From: Hyphomicrobiales bacterium
GTDB taxonomy: Bacteria > Pseudomonadota > Alphaproteobacteria > Rhizobiales > Rhizobiaceae
Direction of reading: 5' to 3'
Assembly (NCBI GenBank): GCA_900469965.1
Contig: UBZP01000020.1
Location: forward strand, 202,892 to 266,891
DNA length: 64,000 nt
The translations under genes and the position numbers were made by a program. Position 1 is the stretch's first letter; each line of letters begins with the position of its first letter. Of the stretch, positions 1 to 8,071 are shown one piece after another. Under the pieces are notes generated by a model that saw only the letters and a program-made list of their open reading frames with translations, searched no databases and was not told where the DNA came from.

Positions 1-527
1 TGGCGCAGTTCCACCAGGAACTTGCCGTGGTTGCCGCGGCCGAGATGCGGCGCGCCGCAGCTGACGACGCTGTCCGACAGCTCCTTGCGTGCCGCCACCC
101 GCAGCCGGCGATCGTTCAGGAACGCCCCGCCGCCCTTCTCCGCCGTATAGAGCTCGTCGGTCGCCGGATTGAGCACGACGGCGGCGACGATCTCGCCGTT
201 GCGCTCCAGCGCGATCGAGGAGGCGAAGCAGGGGATGCCGTGCAGGAAGTTGGTCGTGCCGTCGAGCGGATCGACGATCCAGCGATGTGCGCCGTCGGTG
301 CCCTTGATCTCCTCGCTCTCCTCGCCGAGGAAGCCATAGGTCGGGCGCGCCTTGAGCAATTCCTCGCGGATCAGCTTCTCGGCCTTGCGGTCGGCCTGGG
401 AGACATAGTCGCCCGGTCCCTTGAGGGAAACCTGGAGGTTCTGCACCTCGCCGAAATCGCGCGAGAGCGACTTGCCGGCCTTGAAGGCAGCCTGGACCAT
501 CACGTTGAGAAGAGCTGAGCGAGCCAT
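1..527 (-). CDS. suhB: Inositol-1-monophosphatase, 3' end cut by window edge
   Basis: Only the first 175 residues lie in the window; the C-terminus is beyond base 1. The protein belongs to the Mg-dependent inositol monophosphatase family, which removes phosphate from inositol-1-phosphate and related sugar phosphates in the cytoplasm. The metal-binding signatures are visible: GEE at residues 68-70 and DPLDGTTN at 86-93. The ATG at 527 fits the usual N-terminus of rhizobial SuhB. The gene is followed on the same strand by nothing visible here and is preceded by efp with a 69-base gap, so the two may be co-transcribed. Another member of the same superfamily (hisN type) lies at 47156-47929. The exact substrate is inferred from the family only. 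Confidence 0.9.
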   Translation of the reverse strand, partial: MARSALLNVMVQAAFKAGKSLSRDFGEVQNLQVSLKGPGDYVSQADRKAEKLIREELLKARPTYGFLGEESEEIKGTDGAHRWIVDPLDGTTNFLHGIPCFASSIALERNGEIVAAVVLNPATDELYTAEKGGGAFLNDRRLRVAARKELSDSVVSCGAPHLGRGNHGKFLVELR

Positions 528-596
528 CGGGGCCTGTCCTTGTCAGTTGTCCGGCGGGCAGGCATGTCCGATGCCAGGGCCGGCGGATATATCTTA

Positions 597-1160
597 TCAG
601 TCGGCGCGCCGAAGATAGGTGATTTCGTTGGTGTCGACCAGAATGCGTTCGCCGGCCTCGATGAAGGGCGGGACCAGCACGCGCACGCCGTTCTCCAGGA
701 TCGCCGGCTTGTAGGAGGACGCCGCCGTCTGCCCCTTGATCACCGGATCGGCTTCGGCGACCGCCAGCACGACCTGGTCGGGCAGCGAGACGCCGATCGG
801 CTTCTCGTCGTAGAGCTGCACCGTCACCATCATGCCGTCCTGCAGGAAGGCGGCGCGGTCGCCGACGAATTCCTTCTGCAGCTCCAGCTGGTCGTAGCTG
901 TCGACGTCCATGAAGACGAGGCCGTCGCCCTGCTCGAACAGGAACTGGAAGTCCTTCTTCTCCAGCTCGACCCGCTCGACCGTCTCCGACGAGCGGAAGC
1001 GCTCGTTGAGCTTGGTGCCGTCCACCAGGTTCTTCAGCTCGACCTGGTTGAACGCCCCGCCCTTGCCCGGCTTGACCGTGTTGCACTTCACGGCCGCCCA
1101 CAGGCCGCCATTGTGCTCGATGAGATTGCCCGGCTTGATTTCGCTGCCGCTGATTTTCAT
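597..1160 (-). CDS. efp: Translation elongation factor P
   Basis: EF-P binds ribosomes stalled at proline stretches and restores peptide-bond formation. The 187-residue product has the normal family length and the three-barrel layout: an N-terminal KOW-like domain (about 1-65) and two OB domains. The loop PGKGG at residues 31-35 carries the lysine that is normally beta-lysylated by EpmA/EpmB. The C-terminal part includes the conserved GERI-DT-TYL region. The gene lies directly upstream of suhB on the same strand. No modifying enzyme (epmA/epmB) is visible in the window. Confidence 0.97.
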   Translation of the reverse strand: MKISGSEIKPGNLIEHNGGLWAAVKCNTVKPGKGGAFNQVELKNLVDGTKLNERFRSSETVERVELEKKDFQFLFEQGDGLVFMDVDSYDQLELQKEFVGDRAAFLQDGMMVTVQLYDEKPIGVSLPDQVVLAVAEADPVIKGQTAASSYKPAILENGVRVLVPPFIEAGERILVDTNEITYLRRAD

Positions 1161-1342
1161 TGAGAATTCCGTAGAGATTTTTGCGGTTCCGCGCGGCCGG
1201 AGCGGCCGGAAACCCGTCTGGCGGCCTCAAGACCACAAATCCCTTCAAAGTTCAAGCCTGCGCGCGGCAGGAGAGCCATTCGCGCCGCGCAAGGCAGGCG
1301 AACCGGCCCTAGAGCCTGTCGCGCCTATCTGGAGCCACAGGC

Positions 1343-2605
1343 TTAGCGGACCCGGAACTTGTTGGCGGCCGAGATCGCCGCCTTCTGCTGTTCGTCGGTC
1401 AGGCCCAGGTAGAAGTCCTCGAGCCCGGCGTCGTTGAGGCCGGCCCGCCGCGACAGCACGAACCACTTGCCGGCCTCGATCGGGTCCGGCTTCGTTCCGA
1501 GCGCGTTGATGTAGAGATAGGCGATCCGGTTCTGCGCCACGACGTTGCCGCCGTCGGCCGCCCGCTTCAGCCATTTGAAACCGGCCTCGTAGTCCCGCTC
1601 GCCGGCCACCCCGTTGACGAGCCAGATGCCGAGATCGAGCTGTGCGGTATCGAAGCCGGCGCGGGCCGCCCGCACCAGCCATTCGCGGGCGCGGCTCGTC
1701 TTCTCCGGCGGCAGGCCGTCCAGGTTGATGTAGAGCTGCGACAGGGCATATTGCGCGTCCGCGATGCCCTGTTCGGCGGATTTCTCGTAGTAGGGCAGCG
1801 CCGCGCGCAGCCCCTTGTCGCCCGCACCGTCGGCGACCAGCATCTGGCCGTAGTTGAACTGCGCGGACGGATTGCCGGCGTCCGCGGCCCGCTTCATGAA
1901 CTCGTCGGCCTTCTTGCGGTCCCGCTCGACCTGCCGGCCCTCCATCAGCAGCAACGCATACTTGAACATGCCGGCGGGGTCCCCGCCCTCGGCGGCTTGC
2001 TTGTACCAGAAGGCGGCTTGGCTGCGGTCGCGCTTGACCCCCAGCCCCTGGTCGAACAATTCGGCCACCAGCGTCTGGGCGGCCGCATCGCCGTTCTGGG
2101 CCCGCGGCAGGGCGCTGTCCATCGCCGTCAGGTAGTAGCCGCGCTGGTAGGCGCCGTAGGCCTCGTCCACCTTGCCGGTGAAGGCCTTCTCGGCGGGAAG
2201 GTCGGGCAGCGGCGCGCCCATGCGGTCGAGCACGCCGAGGCCCGTCGACGGTGCCGGCTGCGCGGCCTGGCCGCCGTTCGGCGCGATCCTGCCGATCGCC
2301 GCGTTGTCCTGGGCGGGATCCAGAAGGCGGGAACTGCGCTCGGCCGGCGCCGGTCCGTCGAGCGCCGCCGCATTGCCGTCCTCGCTCATCTCCGCAGCAG
2401 TCGGGGCCACGGGCGCCGCCGTGCCGGAACCGCCACCCGCGGCCGGCGCGCCGGGCACGCCGGGAAGAACAGCGGCCGGGTTCTCACTGGCCGGTGCGGT
2501 CTCGGGCTTTGCGGGGGCTTGAGCGAATGCCGGCGCGGCTGCGGCGAGCGCGCAGCAAAGAAGCGTGGTCAGCCGCAATGGCCGGTGAACGAAAGCCCTC
2601 ATCAT
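1343..2605 (-). CDS. Secreted Sel1/TPR-repeat protein
   Basis: A 420-residue protein with an N-terminal signal peptide (hydrophobic stretch about residues 8-28, cleavage near AFAQA). An Ala/Pro-rich linker (about 30-150) is followed by at least six Sel1-like repeats, recognisable by the recurring A--W--KAA--G---A-Y pattern from about residue 160 to 400. Sel1 repeat proteins are scaffolds for protein-protein contacts in the periplasm and often act in exopolysaccharide, envelope or signalling functions. No catalytic domain is seen. Two ATGs in tandem (2605 and 2602) are possible starts; the longer reading to 2683 would run into the thiE-like gene and lacks a signal peptide at its start. It lies 10 bases downstream of the ThiE-like gene and probably shares its transcript. 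Confidence 0.8.
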   Translation of the reverse strand: MMRAFVHRPLRLTTLLCCALAAAAPAFAQAPAKPETAPASENPAAVLPGVPGAPAAGGGSGTAAPVAPTAAEMSEDGNAAALDGPAPAERSSRLLDPAQDNAAIGRIAPNGGQAAQPAPSTGLGVLDRMGAPLPDLPAEKAFTGKVDEAYGAYQRGYYLTAMDSALPRAQNGDAAAQTLVAELFDQGLGVKRDRSQAAFWYKQAAEGGDPAGMFKYALLLMEGRQVERDRKKADEFMKRAADAGNPSAQFNYGQMLVADGAGDKGLRAALPYYEKSAEQGIADAQYALSQLYINLDGLPPEKTSRAREWLVRAARAGFDTAQLDLGIWLVNGVAGERDYEAGFKWLKRAADGGNVVAQNRIAYLYINALGTKPDPIEAGKWFVLSRRAGLNDAGLEDFYLGLTDEQQKAAISAANKFRVR

Positions 2606-2615
2606 CCGCACGGCT

Positions 2616-3269
2616 TTAATCCTCGAACCGTGGCGCTTTTTCGTCAAGGAGCGCGTTGACCGACGCGACCACCTGCGCGGCATTGGCCGATTCGGCGAAG
2701 ACGGCCTGGCAGAGCGCCACGAACTCGGCGCCGGTCTCGGCGACGGCGAGTGCCGAGGCCGGGTCGGTGCCGCCCATCACGATGCACGGGACCTCGACCA
2801 TCGAGGCCCACCACTCGCCGAGCGCGAGGTTCTTCGGATGCGCCTCCGGCTTGATGTCGCCGCCGATCTTTCCGAAAAGGATGTAGTCCGGCCCGATCTC
2901 GCCGATCTCCAGCGCCTGGTGGCGGTCCTTGGCATTGCCGCCGCCGACGATCAGCCGCGGCGAATGCTTCTCCATCGCATCCGCGAGCGCCTCCAGCCCA
3001 CCGGTCACATGGATGCCGTCGGCCTTGGCGCGGCCGGCCACACGCGTGTCGCCGGCGATCAGCGCCGCGGCACCCGCCGCCTGGATCACCGGCACCAGGG
3101 CTTCCGCGAGCTTCTGGAACTCGCCGTCGTCGAGCCCGTATTGCGGCACGATCACCGATGCGACATCACCGCCGCGAAGCGCGTCCTCCAGCATGCGCCT
3201 GCGTGCGGCGGCATCATCGCCCTCCGGCACGATCAGGACGAGGCGGCAGCGATCTTCGATTGCAGTCAT
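2616..3269 (-). CDS. ThiE-like thiamine phosphate synthase family protein
   Basis: A 217-residue TIM-barrel protein of the TMP-TENI family, whose best-known member joins HMP-diphosphate and thiazole phosphate to thiamine phosphate. The barrel landmarks are present but altered: AKADGIHVTGG replaces the usual GvHlGq-D motif, GKIGGDIKP replaces the usual GP-f-T-TK motif, and the phosphate-binding VMGG is kept. The altered active-site loops make a true TMP synthase activity uncertain; a regulator-like TenI role or another aldol-type reaction is possible. The start at 3269 (MTAIED) was chosen because upstream residues are non-coding and cross the divergent TauE promoter region. Operon with the Sel1 gene is likely. 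Confidence 0.75.
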   Translation of the reverse strand: MTAIEDRCRLVLIVPEGDDAAARRRMLEDALRGGDVASVIVPQYGLDDGEFQKLAEALVPVIQAAGAAALIAGDTRVAGRAKADGIHVTGGLEALADAMEKHSPRLIVGGGNAKDRHQALEIGEIGPDYILFGKIGGDIKPEAHPKNLALGEWWASMVEVPCIVMGGTDPASALAVAETGAEFVALCQAVFAESANAAQVVASVNALLDEKAPRFED

Positions 3270-3374
3270 CGGGCTTCCATTTCTTCCGAATTCGGGAGCG
3301 GGGCCTTCGCGCCCCCCTCGCAATATTGTCGCAAAGCCGATAGACCGCTTGCACCAACGGATCAATCGCCCCGC

Positions 3375-4145
3375 ATGTCCATCGACCCCAGCATATACTT
3401 CGCCGCCATTCCCGCCGTCATGCTCGTCGGCCTGACCAAGGGCGGCATGGGCGAGGCCCTGGCGCTGATGGGCGTGCCCATCCTTGCCATGGTGGTTTCG
3501 CCGGTGCAAGCGGCCGCGATCCTGCTGCCGATCCTGATCGTCAGCGACATCGTCTCGCTCTTCATCTGGCGCCGTCACAACGACCGCCGCACGCTGGCCT
3601 ACCTCCTGCCGGGCGGCATCTTCGGCATCGCGCTCGGCTGGGCGACCTCGGCCTATGTCCCGCGCGACGCGCTGCGGCTCATCATCGGCCTGATCACCGT
3701 CTTCTTCGCCGCCCGCTACTTCTACAACCAGTGGCGCGTCCGCAAGGGCATCGTCATCGCCGCAAAGCCGCAGCGCGTCGGCCCCGCCGCCTTCTTCGGC
3801 ACGCTGTCCGGCTATGGCAGCTTCGTCGCCCACGCCGGCGGCGCGCCCTTCCAGGTCTACGCGCTGCCGCTGAAGCTCTCCCCGCGCGACTATACCGGCG
3901 CCGCCGTCCGCTTCTTCGCCATCATGAACGCGCTGAAGCTCGTCCCCTACTTCGCGCTCGGCCAGCTCGACACGACCAACCTGACGATTTCGGCGACGCT
4001 GATGCCGCTCGCCATGGCGATGACCGCGATCGGCGGCTACCTCGTCAAGCGCATGAAGCCGGACGTCTTCTATCCCTTCATGTACGGCATGGCGCTGGCT
4101 GCGGGACTGAAGCTCGTCACCGACGGCATCGCCGCTCTCTTCTGA
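3375..4145 (+). CDS. TauE/SafE-family sulfite/organic anion exporter permease
   Basis: A 256-residue integral inner-membrane protein with about eight hydrophobic segments in two related halves, the typical length and layout of the TauE/SafE (DUF81) family. Family members move sulfite, sulfoacetate or other small anions; the substrate here cannot be read from the sequence. The conserved first-helix motif TKGGMGE and the second-half motif GFxxHAGGxPFQVY-like stretch (SFVAHAGGAPFQVY, around residue 151) are visible. The gene is divergent from the ThiE-like gene (105-base gap) and is followed 92 bases later by an ArsR regulator, which may control it. Confidence 0.88.
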   Translation: MSIDPSIYFAAIPAVMLVGLTKGGMGEALALMGVPILAMVVSPVQAAAILLPILIVSDIVSLFIWRRHNDRRTLAYLLPGGIFGIALGWATSAYVPRDALRLIIGLITVFFAARYFYNQWRVRKGIVIAAKPQRVGPAAFFGTLSGYGSFVAHAGGAPFQVYALPLKLSPRDYTGAAVRFFAIMNALKLVPYFALGQLDTTNLTISATLMPLAMAMTAIGGYLVKRMKPDVFYPFMYGMALAAGLKLVTDGIAALF

Positions 4146-4201
4146 GCCTCAAGATCCCGGATTTCCCGGGGCTGCCGGCGATGCGGCAGCGCACAAAACG
4201 C

Positions 4202-4230
4202 TTGACCGTTTGCGCTGCGATGCCATAACT
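4202..4230 (+). promoter_or_regulatory. Sigma-70-like promoter of the ArsR gene (leaderless)
   Basis: A -35 box TTGACC (4202-4207) is separated by exactly 17 bases from a -10 box ATAACT (4225-4230). The ATG of the ArsR gene begins only eight bases after the -10 box, and no Shine-Dalgarno sequence fits between, so the transcript would start at or next to the initiation codon. This is a sequence-based prediction. Confidence 0.6.
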
Positions 4231-4237
4231 TTTCCGG

Positions 4238-4498
4238 ATGGTGACGCCGGACCCCTTCGCCGCTATTGCCGACCCGAACCGCCGGTTCCTGCTGGAGGAG
4301 TTGCGGCGCGCGCCGAAGACGGTCAACGAGCTGTCGCAGGGCCTGCCGATCAGCCGCCCCGCCGTCTCCCAGCACCTCAAGGCCCTGCTCGACTGCAATC
4401 TCGTCAGCGTCACGGCCAAGGGCACCCGCCGCATCTACGCGATCAACTCCGCCGGCTTCAACCGCCTGAATTTCTGGCTCGACCAGTTCTGGAGCTGA
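4238..4498 (+). CDS. ArsR-family winged-helix transcriptional regulator
   Basis: An 86-residue protein consisting almost only of the ArsR winged helix-turn-helix. The opening ADPNRRFLLEEL and the recognition helix region SRPAVSQHLKAL (about residues 39-50) are classic for the family. Most of these small regulators are dimeric repressors released by a metal or other signal. The single Cys and absence of the ELCVCDL metal box suggest that it is not a classical arsenic/metal sensor. It lies downstream of the TauE permease on the same strand and may regulate it or itself. See the adjacent promoter for the likely leaderless start. Confidence 0.85.
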   Translation: MVTPDPFAAIADPNRRFLLEELRRAPKTVNELSQGLPISRPAVSQHLKALLDCNLVSVTAKGTRRIYAINSAGFNRLNFWLDQFWS

Positions 4499-4544
4499 GC
4501 TGCCGGAACCGCCTGCCCCTCCGACCGAAAGGGTGAAACGAAAA

Positions 4545-4572
4545 GTCCCGGCTGCCTTGGGACAGCCGGGAC
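4545..4572 (-). terminator. Rho-independent terminator (10-bp stem)
   Basis: A perfect 10-base inverted repeat (GTCCCGGCTG / CAGCCGGGAC) with an 8-base loop. On the minus strand it is followed by TTTTCGTTTC, so it most probably ends the DUF465 gene at 4678-4851. It may also stop the ArsR transcript from the other side. Confidence 0.75.
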
Positions 4573-4677
4573 AGGATATTTCCTGAATTGATTTAAGCCT
4601 TTCGGCCCGTTTCTGTCACCGGTGGCGATGACGGGGCGGCCCCCTGCTTCGTTCCTCCTTGGAACCTATCGTTTCGA

Positions 4678-4851
4678 TCAGTTCGCAGACGAGCGAATCT
4701 TTTCGATCTCGTCCTTGATGCGCAACTTCCGCCGCTTGATGTCGGCAATGGCTTCGTCCTCGTAGGACGGACGCGTCATTGCTTCGTGAAGCTCTTCCTC
4801 GAGGGCGAAGTGCTTCTTTTCAAGCGTGGCAAGATGAGCCTCAATCGACAT
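4678..4851 (-). CDS. DUF465 (YdcH-type) small coiled-coil protein
   Basis: A 57-residue charged, alpha-helical protein of the DUF465/YdcH family. The start MSIEAHLATLEKKH and the C-terminal half rich in KRRKLRIKDEIEKI match the short antiparallel coiled coil expected for this family. Its function is unknown; abundance and conservation in rhizobia are known, but no enzymatic residues exist. It is divergent from a second DUF465 gene at 5062-5271, with 210 bases between the start codons. A strong terminator follows it. Confidence 0.88.
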   Translation of the reverse strand: MSIEAHLATLEKKHFALEEELHEAMTRPSYEDEAIADIKRRKLRIKDEIEKIRSSAN

Positions 4852-5061
4852 GTGACAGTTCCTTCCTTTTGTTCGCTGCCGGACGATGGCGCGCCCGGAG
4901 GCAAGGTTGCAACAGACGAAGTCTGCCATTCTATTTTTCATTTGTCGAAGGCGAAATCGTGGCCGAGGATAACTTCCCGACAGGTTGCCTTTTGTGATAG
5001 GAGCAGCCTTCTTGCTGCATACGAATGGCAGGCGCAGACCGCCATCGGTAAGGGACGGGGA

Positions 5062-5271
5062 ATGAGAATGCCAGACCAGGACCAGGCGGAATTGCGGTTG
5101 GCGATCGCCAGATTGCGACAGGAACACGAGGACTACGACGCCGCCATCAATGCCATGATCCAGGTCGGCTGCGACGCCCTCCGGGTCCAGCGGATGAAGA
5201 AGAAGAAGCTCGTGATCAAGGACCGGATCTCCAAGATCGAGGACCAGATCATTCCCGACATCATCGCCTGA
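5062..5271 (+). CDS. DUF465 (YdcH-type) small protein, purE-proximal copy
   Basis: A 69-residue second DUF465 protein, with the signature tail RMKKKKLVIKDRISKIEDQIIPDIIA. The ATG at 5062 follows a purine-rich AAGGGACGGGGA ribosome-binding region; ATG at 5068 is an alternative. It lies 12 bases upstream of purE and is probably the first gene of the DUF465-purE-purK transcript. It differs considerably from the divergent copy and shares mainly the basic K-L-IKD-I core, so the two are likely old paralogues. Role unknown. Confidence 0.88.
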   Translation: MRMPDQDQAELRLAIARLRQEHEDYDAAINAMIQVGCDALRVQRMKKKKLVIKDRISKIEDQIIPDIIA

Positions 5272-5283
5272 ACGGAAAGCACG

Positions 5284-5783
<500 letters not shown>

Positions 5784-5787
<4 letters not shown>

Positions 5788-6839
5788 CGGCCAGGACGAT
5801 CGGCATTATCGGCGGCGGCCAGCTCGGCCGCATGCTCGCCATGGCGGCAGCCCGCCTCGGCATCAGGACGATCATCCTCGAGCCGCAGGCCGATTGCCCG
5901 GCCGCCCAGCTTGCAAACGACCAGATCGTCGCCGCCTATGACGATCCGCAGGCGCTGGACGAGCTGGCACAGCGCTGCGACGTCGTGACCTACGAATTCG
6001 AGAACGTCCCCGTCGCCGCCGCCGAACGGCTGGTGCGCTCGGTCCCCGTCTTTCCGCCGCCGAAGGCGCTGGAAGTCTCGCAGGACCGGCTGGTGGAGAA
6101 GCGCTTCATCAACGAATGCGGCATCCCCACCGCCCCCTTCGAGGCCATCGACAGCCAGGCCGACCTCGACGCCGCACTCGAGGCGTTCGGCGGCATCGGC
6201 GTGCTGAAGACCCGCCGTCTCGGCTATGACGGCAAGGGACAGCGGATGTTCCGCTCGCCCGCGGAAAGCCGCGACGGCGCCTTCGCCGAACTGGGTTCGG
6301 TCCCGCTGATTCTCGAGGGGCTCGTCGCCTTCGAACGGGAGATCTCCGTCATCGCGGCGCGCGCGCAGGACGGCACCATCGTCTGCTACGATCCGGCCGA
6401 GAACGTCCATCGCGACGGCATTCTCCACACCTCGACGGTGCCGGCCGCGATCAACGAGGCGACCGCCGACCAGGCGCGGCGCGCCGCCCGCGCCATTCTC
6501 GATCGGCTGGACTATGTCGGCGTCGTCGGCGTCGAGTTCTTCGTGCTCGGCGACGGCCAGATCGTCGCCAACGAGATGGCGCCCCGCGTCCACAATTCCG
6601 GCCACTGGACGGAAGCCGCCTGCGTCATCTCCCAGTTCGAGCAGCACATCCGCGCCGTGGCCGGCCACGGTCTCGGCGATCCGCGCCGGCATTCGGACTG
6701 CGTGATGCAGAACCTGATCGGCGACGACATCGAGGCGGTGCCGGCCTGGCTCAATACCGCGGACGTGCTCGTCCATCTCTACGGCAAGCAGGAATCCCGC
6801 CCCGGCCGGAAGATGGGCCACATCACCGAGCTGCGGTGA
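5784..6839 (+). CDS. purK: N5-carboxyaminoimidazole ribonucleotide synthase
   Basis: PurK uses ATP and bicarbonate to carboxylate AIR to N5-CAIR, the substrate of PurE. The 351-residue protein has the ATP-grasp fold: N-terminal [13 protein letters not shown] (6-18), central ATP-grasp domain with [12 protein letters not shown] (about 140-151), and the metal/phosphate loop [14 protein letters not shown] (about 266-279). The start at 5784 overlaps the purE stop by four bases. The gene ends in front of a short terminator hairpin at 6946-6968, so the transcript is probably DUF465-purE-purK. Confidence 0.96.
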
Positions 6840-6945
6840 AAATCAGTGCCGCCCGCCGTGGAAATCCCGGCGTGCGGCCGGCAAATCACCTGCCGAGCGG
6901 TTGACAGTACCCCTACGAACAGGTACACGAGCGCCAACCTGAGAG

Positions 6946-6968
6946 CGCGCCCTAGCCGGCGCGTTTTT
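6946..6968 (+). terminator. Probable terminator after purK
   Basis: A six-base stem CGCGCC/GGCGCG with loop CTAGCC is followed by five T and AATT. It lies 107 bases after purK and 56 bases before the L36 start, so the two genes appear to be separate transcripts. Confidence 0.55.
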
Positions 6969-7023
6969 AATTGACAAGATTTCGGGCGGATAAGCTTCCT
7001 CCCCAGCATCGCGGATCAGAAAC

Positions 7024-7149
7024 ATGAAGATCAAGAATTCGCTCAAGTCTCTCAAAACCCGCCACCGCGAAAACCGTCTGGTTCGCCGCAAGGGCCGCGT
7101 CTACATCATCAACAAGTCGAACCCGCGCTTCAAGGCCCGCCAGGGCTGA
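7024..7149 (+). CDS. rpmJ: 50S ribosomal protein L36, zinc-free type
   Basis: A 41-residue basic protein beginning [11 protein letters not shown] and ending NPRFKARQG. It is the C-minus (YkgO-like) form of L36: no Cys residues, so no zinc ribbon can form. This form is the usual and often only L36 in Rhizobiales, rather than an alternative paralogue used under zinc limitation as in enterobacteria. The gene stands alone between a terminator upstream and the TPR gene downstream (80-base gap). Confidence 0.96.
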   Translation: MKIKNSLKSLKTRHRENRLVRRKGRVYIINKSNPRFKARQG

Positions 7150-7229
7150 GCCGGGGGCGCAGGCGGTTTCCGCCTTGCCCTAGCAAGATAGTGATTTGCT
7201 TTGGAGCGTATGCGGTTTAGCATGACCGC

Positions 7230-7829
7230 ATGCGCTCCAAATCTGTTTTTGCCGCCCTTCTCGTCCTGGCCGCTTCGCCGATCGGCACGCTCGCCCAGAC
7301 CCCTGACACGGCTGCGGTCACCGAGAGTGTCCCCGCCGATACCAGTCCTTCCGAGCGGATCGACGCCCTCTTCGACGAATTGAAGCATGAGGGCAACCAG
7401 GAGAAGGCCAAGGCGATCTCCGACAGCATACGCCTCGAATGGCGTGATTCGGGCAGCGCCACGGTGAACCTGCTGATGCAGCAGGCCGACAAGGCGATGG
7501 CCGAAGGCAAGGACACGGCCGCCTTCGACTACCTCGACGAGGTCATCCAGCTCGCCCCCACCTATGTCGAGGGCTGGAACCAGCGCGCCACGCTGCATTT
7601 CAAGGCCGGCAACTACCGGAAGTCGATGTCGGACATCAATCACGTCCTGGCGCTCGAGCCGCGCCATTTCGGCGCGATCGCCGGCATGGCCACGATCCTC
7701 ACGAGCTACGGTCGCGACGAGCTCGCCATGGACGCCTGGCAGCGCTTCCTCGACATCTACCCGGCCGAGCGCCGCGCCCAGAAATCGCTCGGCGACCTCG
7801 CGGACAAGCTCGCGGGCAGCCGGACGTAG
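7230..7829 (+). CDS. Secreted TPR-repeat protein
   Basis: A 199-residue protein with an N-terminal signal peptide (hydrophobic 7-20, cleavage near TLAQ). The mature part has at least three TPR units: residues about 85-118 (FDYLDEVIQLAPTYVEGW), 119-152 (RKSMSDINHVLALEPRHFGAI) and 153-186 (ELAMDAWQRFLDIYPAE). TPR proteins of this type are periplasmic adaptors; no enzyme domain is present. It is well conserved next to L36 and pyk in rhizobia as far as general synteny is remembered, but its function is unknown. Confidence 0.82.
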   Translation: MRSKSVFAALLVLAASPIGTLAQTPDTAAVTESVPADTSPSERIDALFDELKHEGNQEKAKAISDSIRLEWRDSGSATVNLLMQQADKAMAEGKDTAAFDYLDEVIQLAPTYVEGWNQRATLHFKAGNYRKSMSDINHVLALEPRHFGAIAGMATILTSYGRDELAMDAWQRFLDIYPAERRAQKSLGDLADKLAGSRT

Positions 7830-8071
7830 CCGCCAGGGCTGAGCGCGATCTCAATCAATCTCAGGGTCAGGAGCCTCGAGCCTCGATCCGTGCGGATACA
7901 TCGCGCGACGGAACCCTCTCCAACTGTCAAAGCCCGACAGGGCGGTCGCGCCCCTGCGCAACGCGGGAAGCCTGTGTGCGCGGGCTCCAACGCGGCCGAC
8001 GTCAACCCTGCAGGGGGCAGGCGGGCGATCGCCCGCCTGAAGGTCGATGCGCGGATCGGAATGCCGGCGGC

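Noticed and set aside
6901..6935. A promoter TTGACA...TACACG upstream of L36 with its own short RNA
   Set aside because: The terminator begins only a few bases after the predicted start, so the transcript would be about 30 bases; it is more likely the purEK 3' region.
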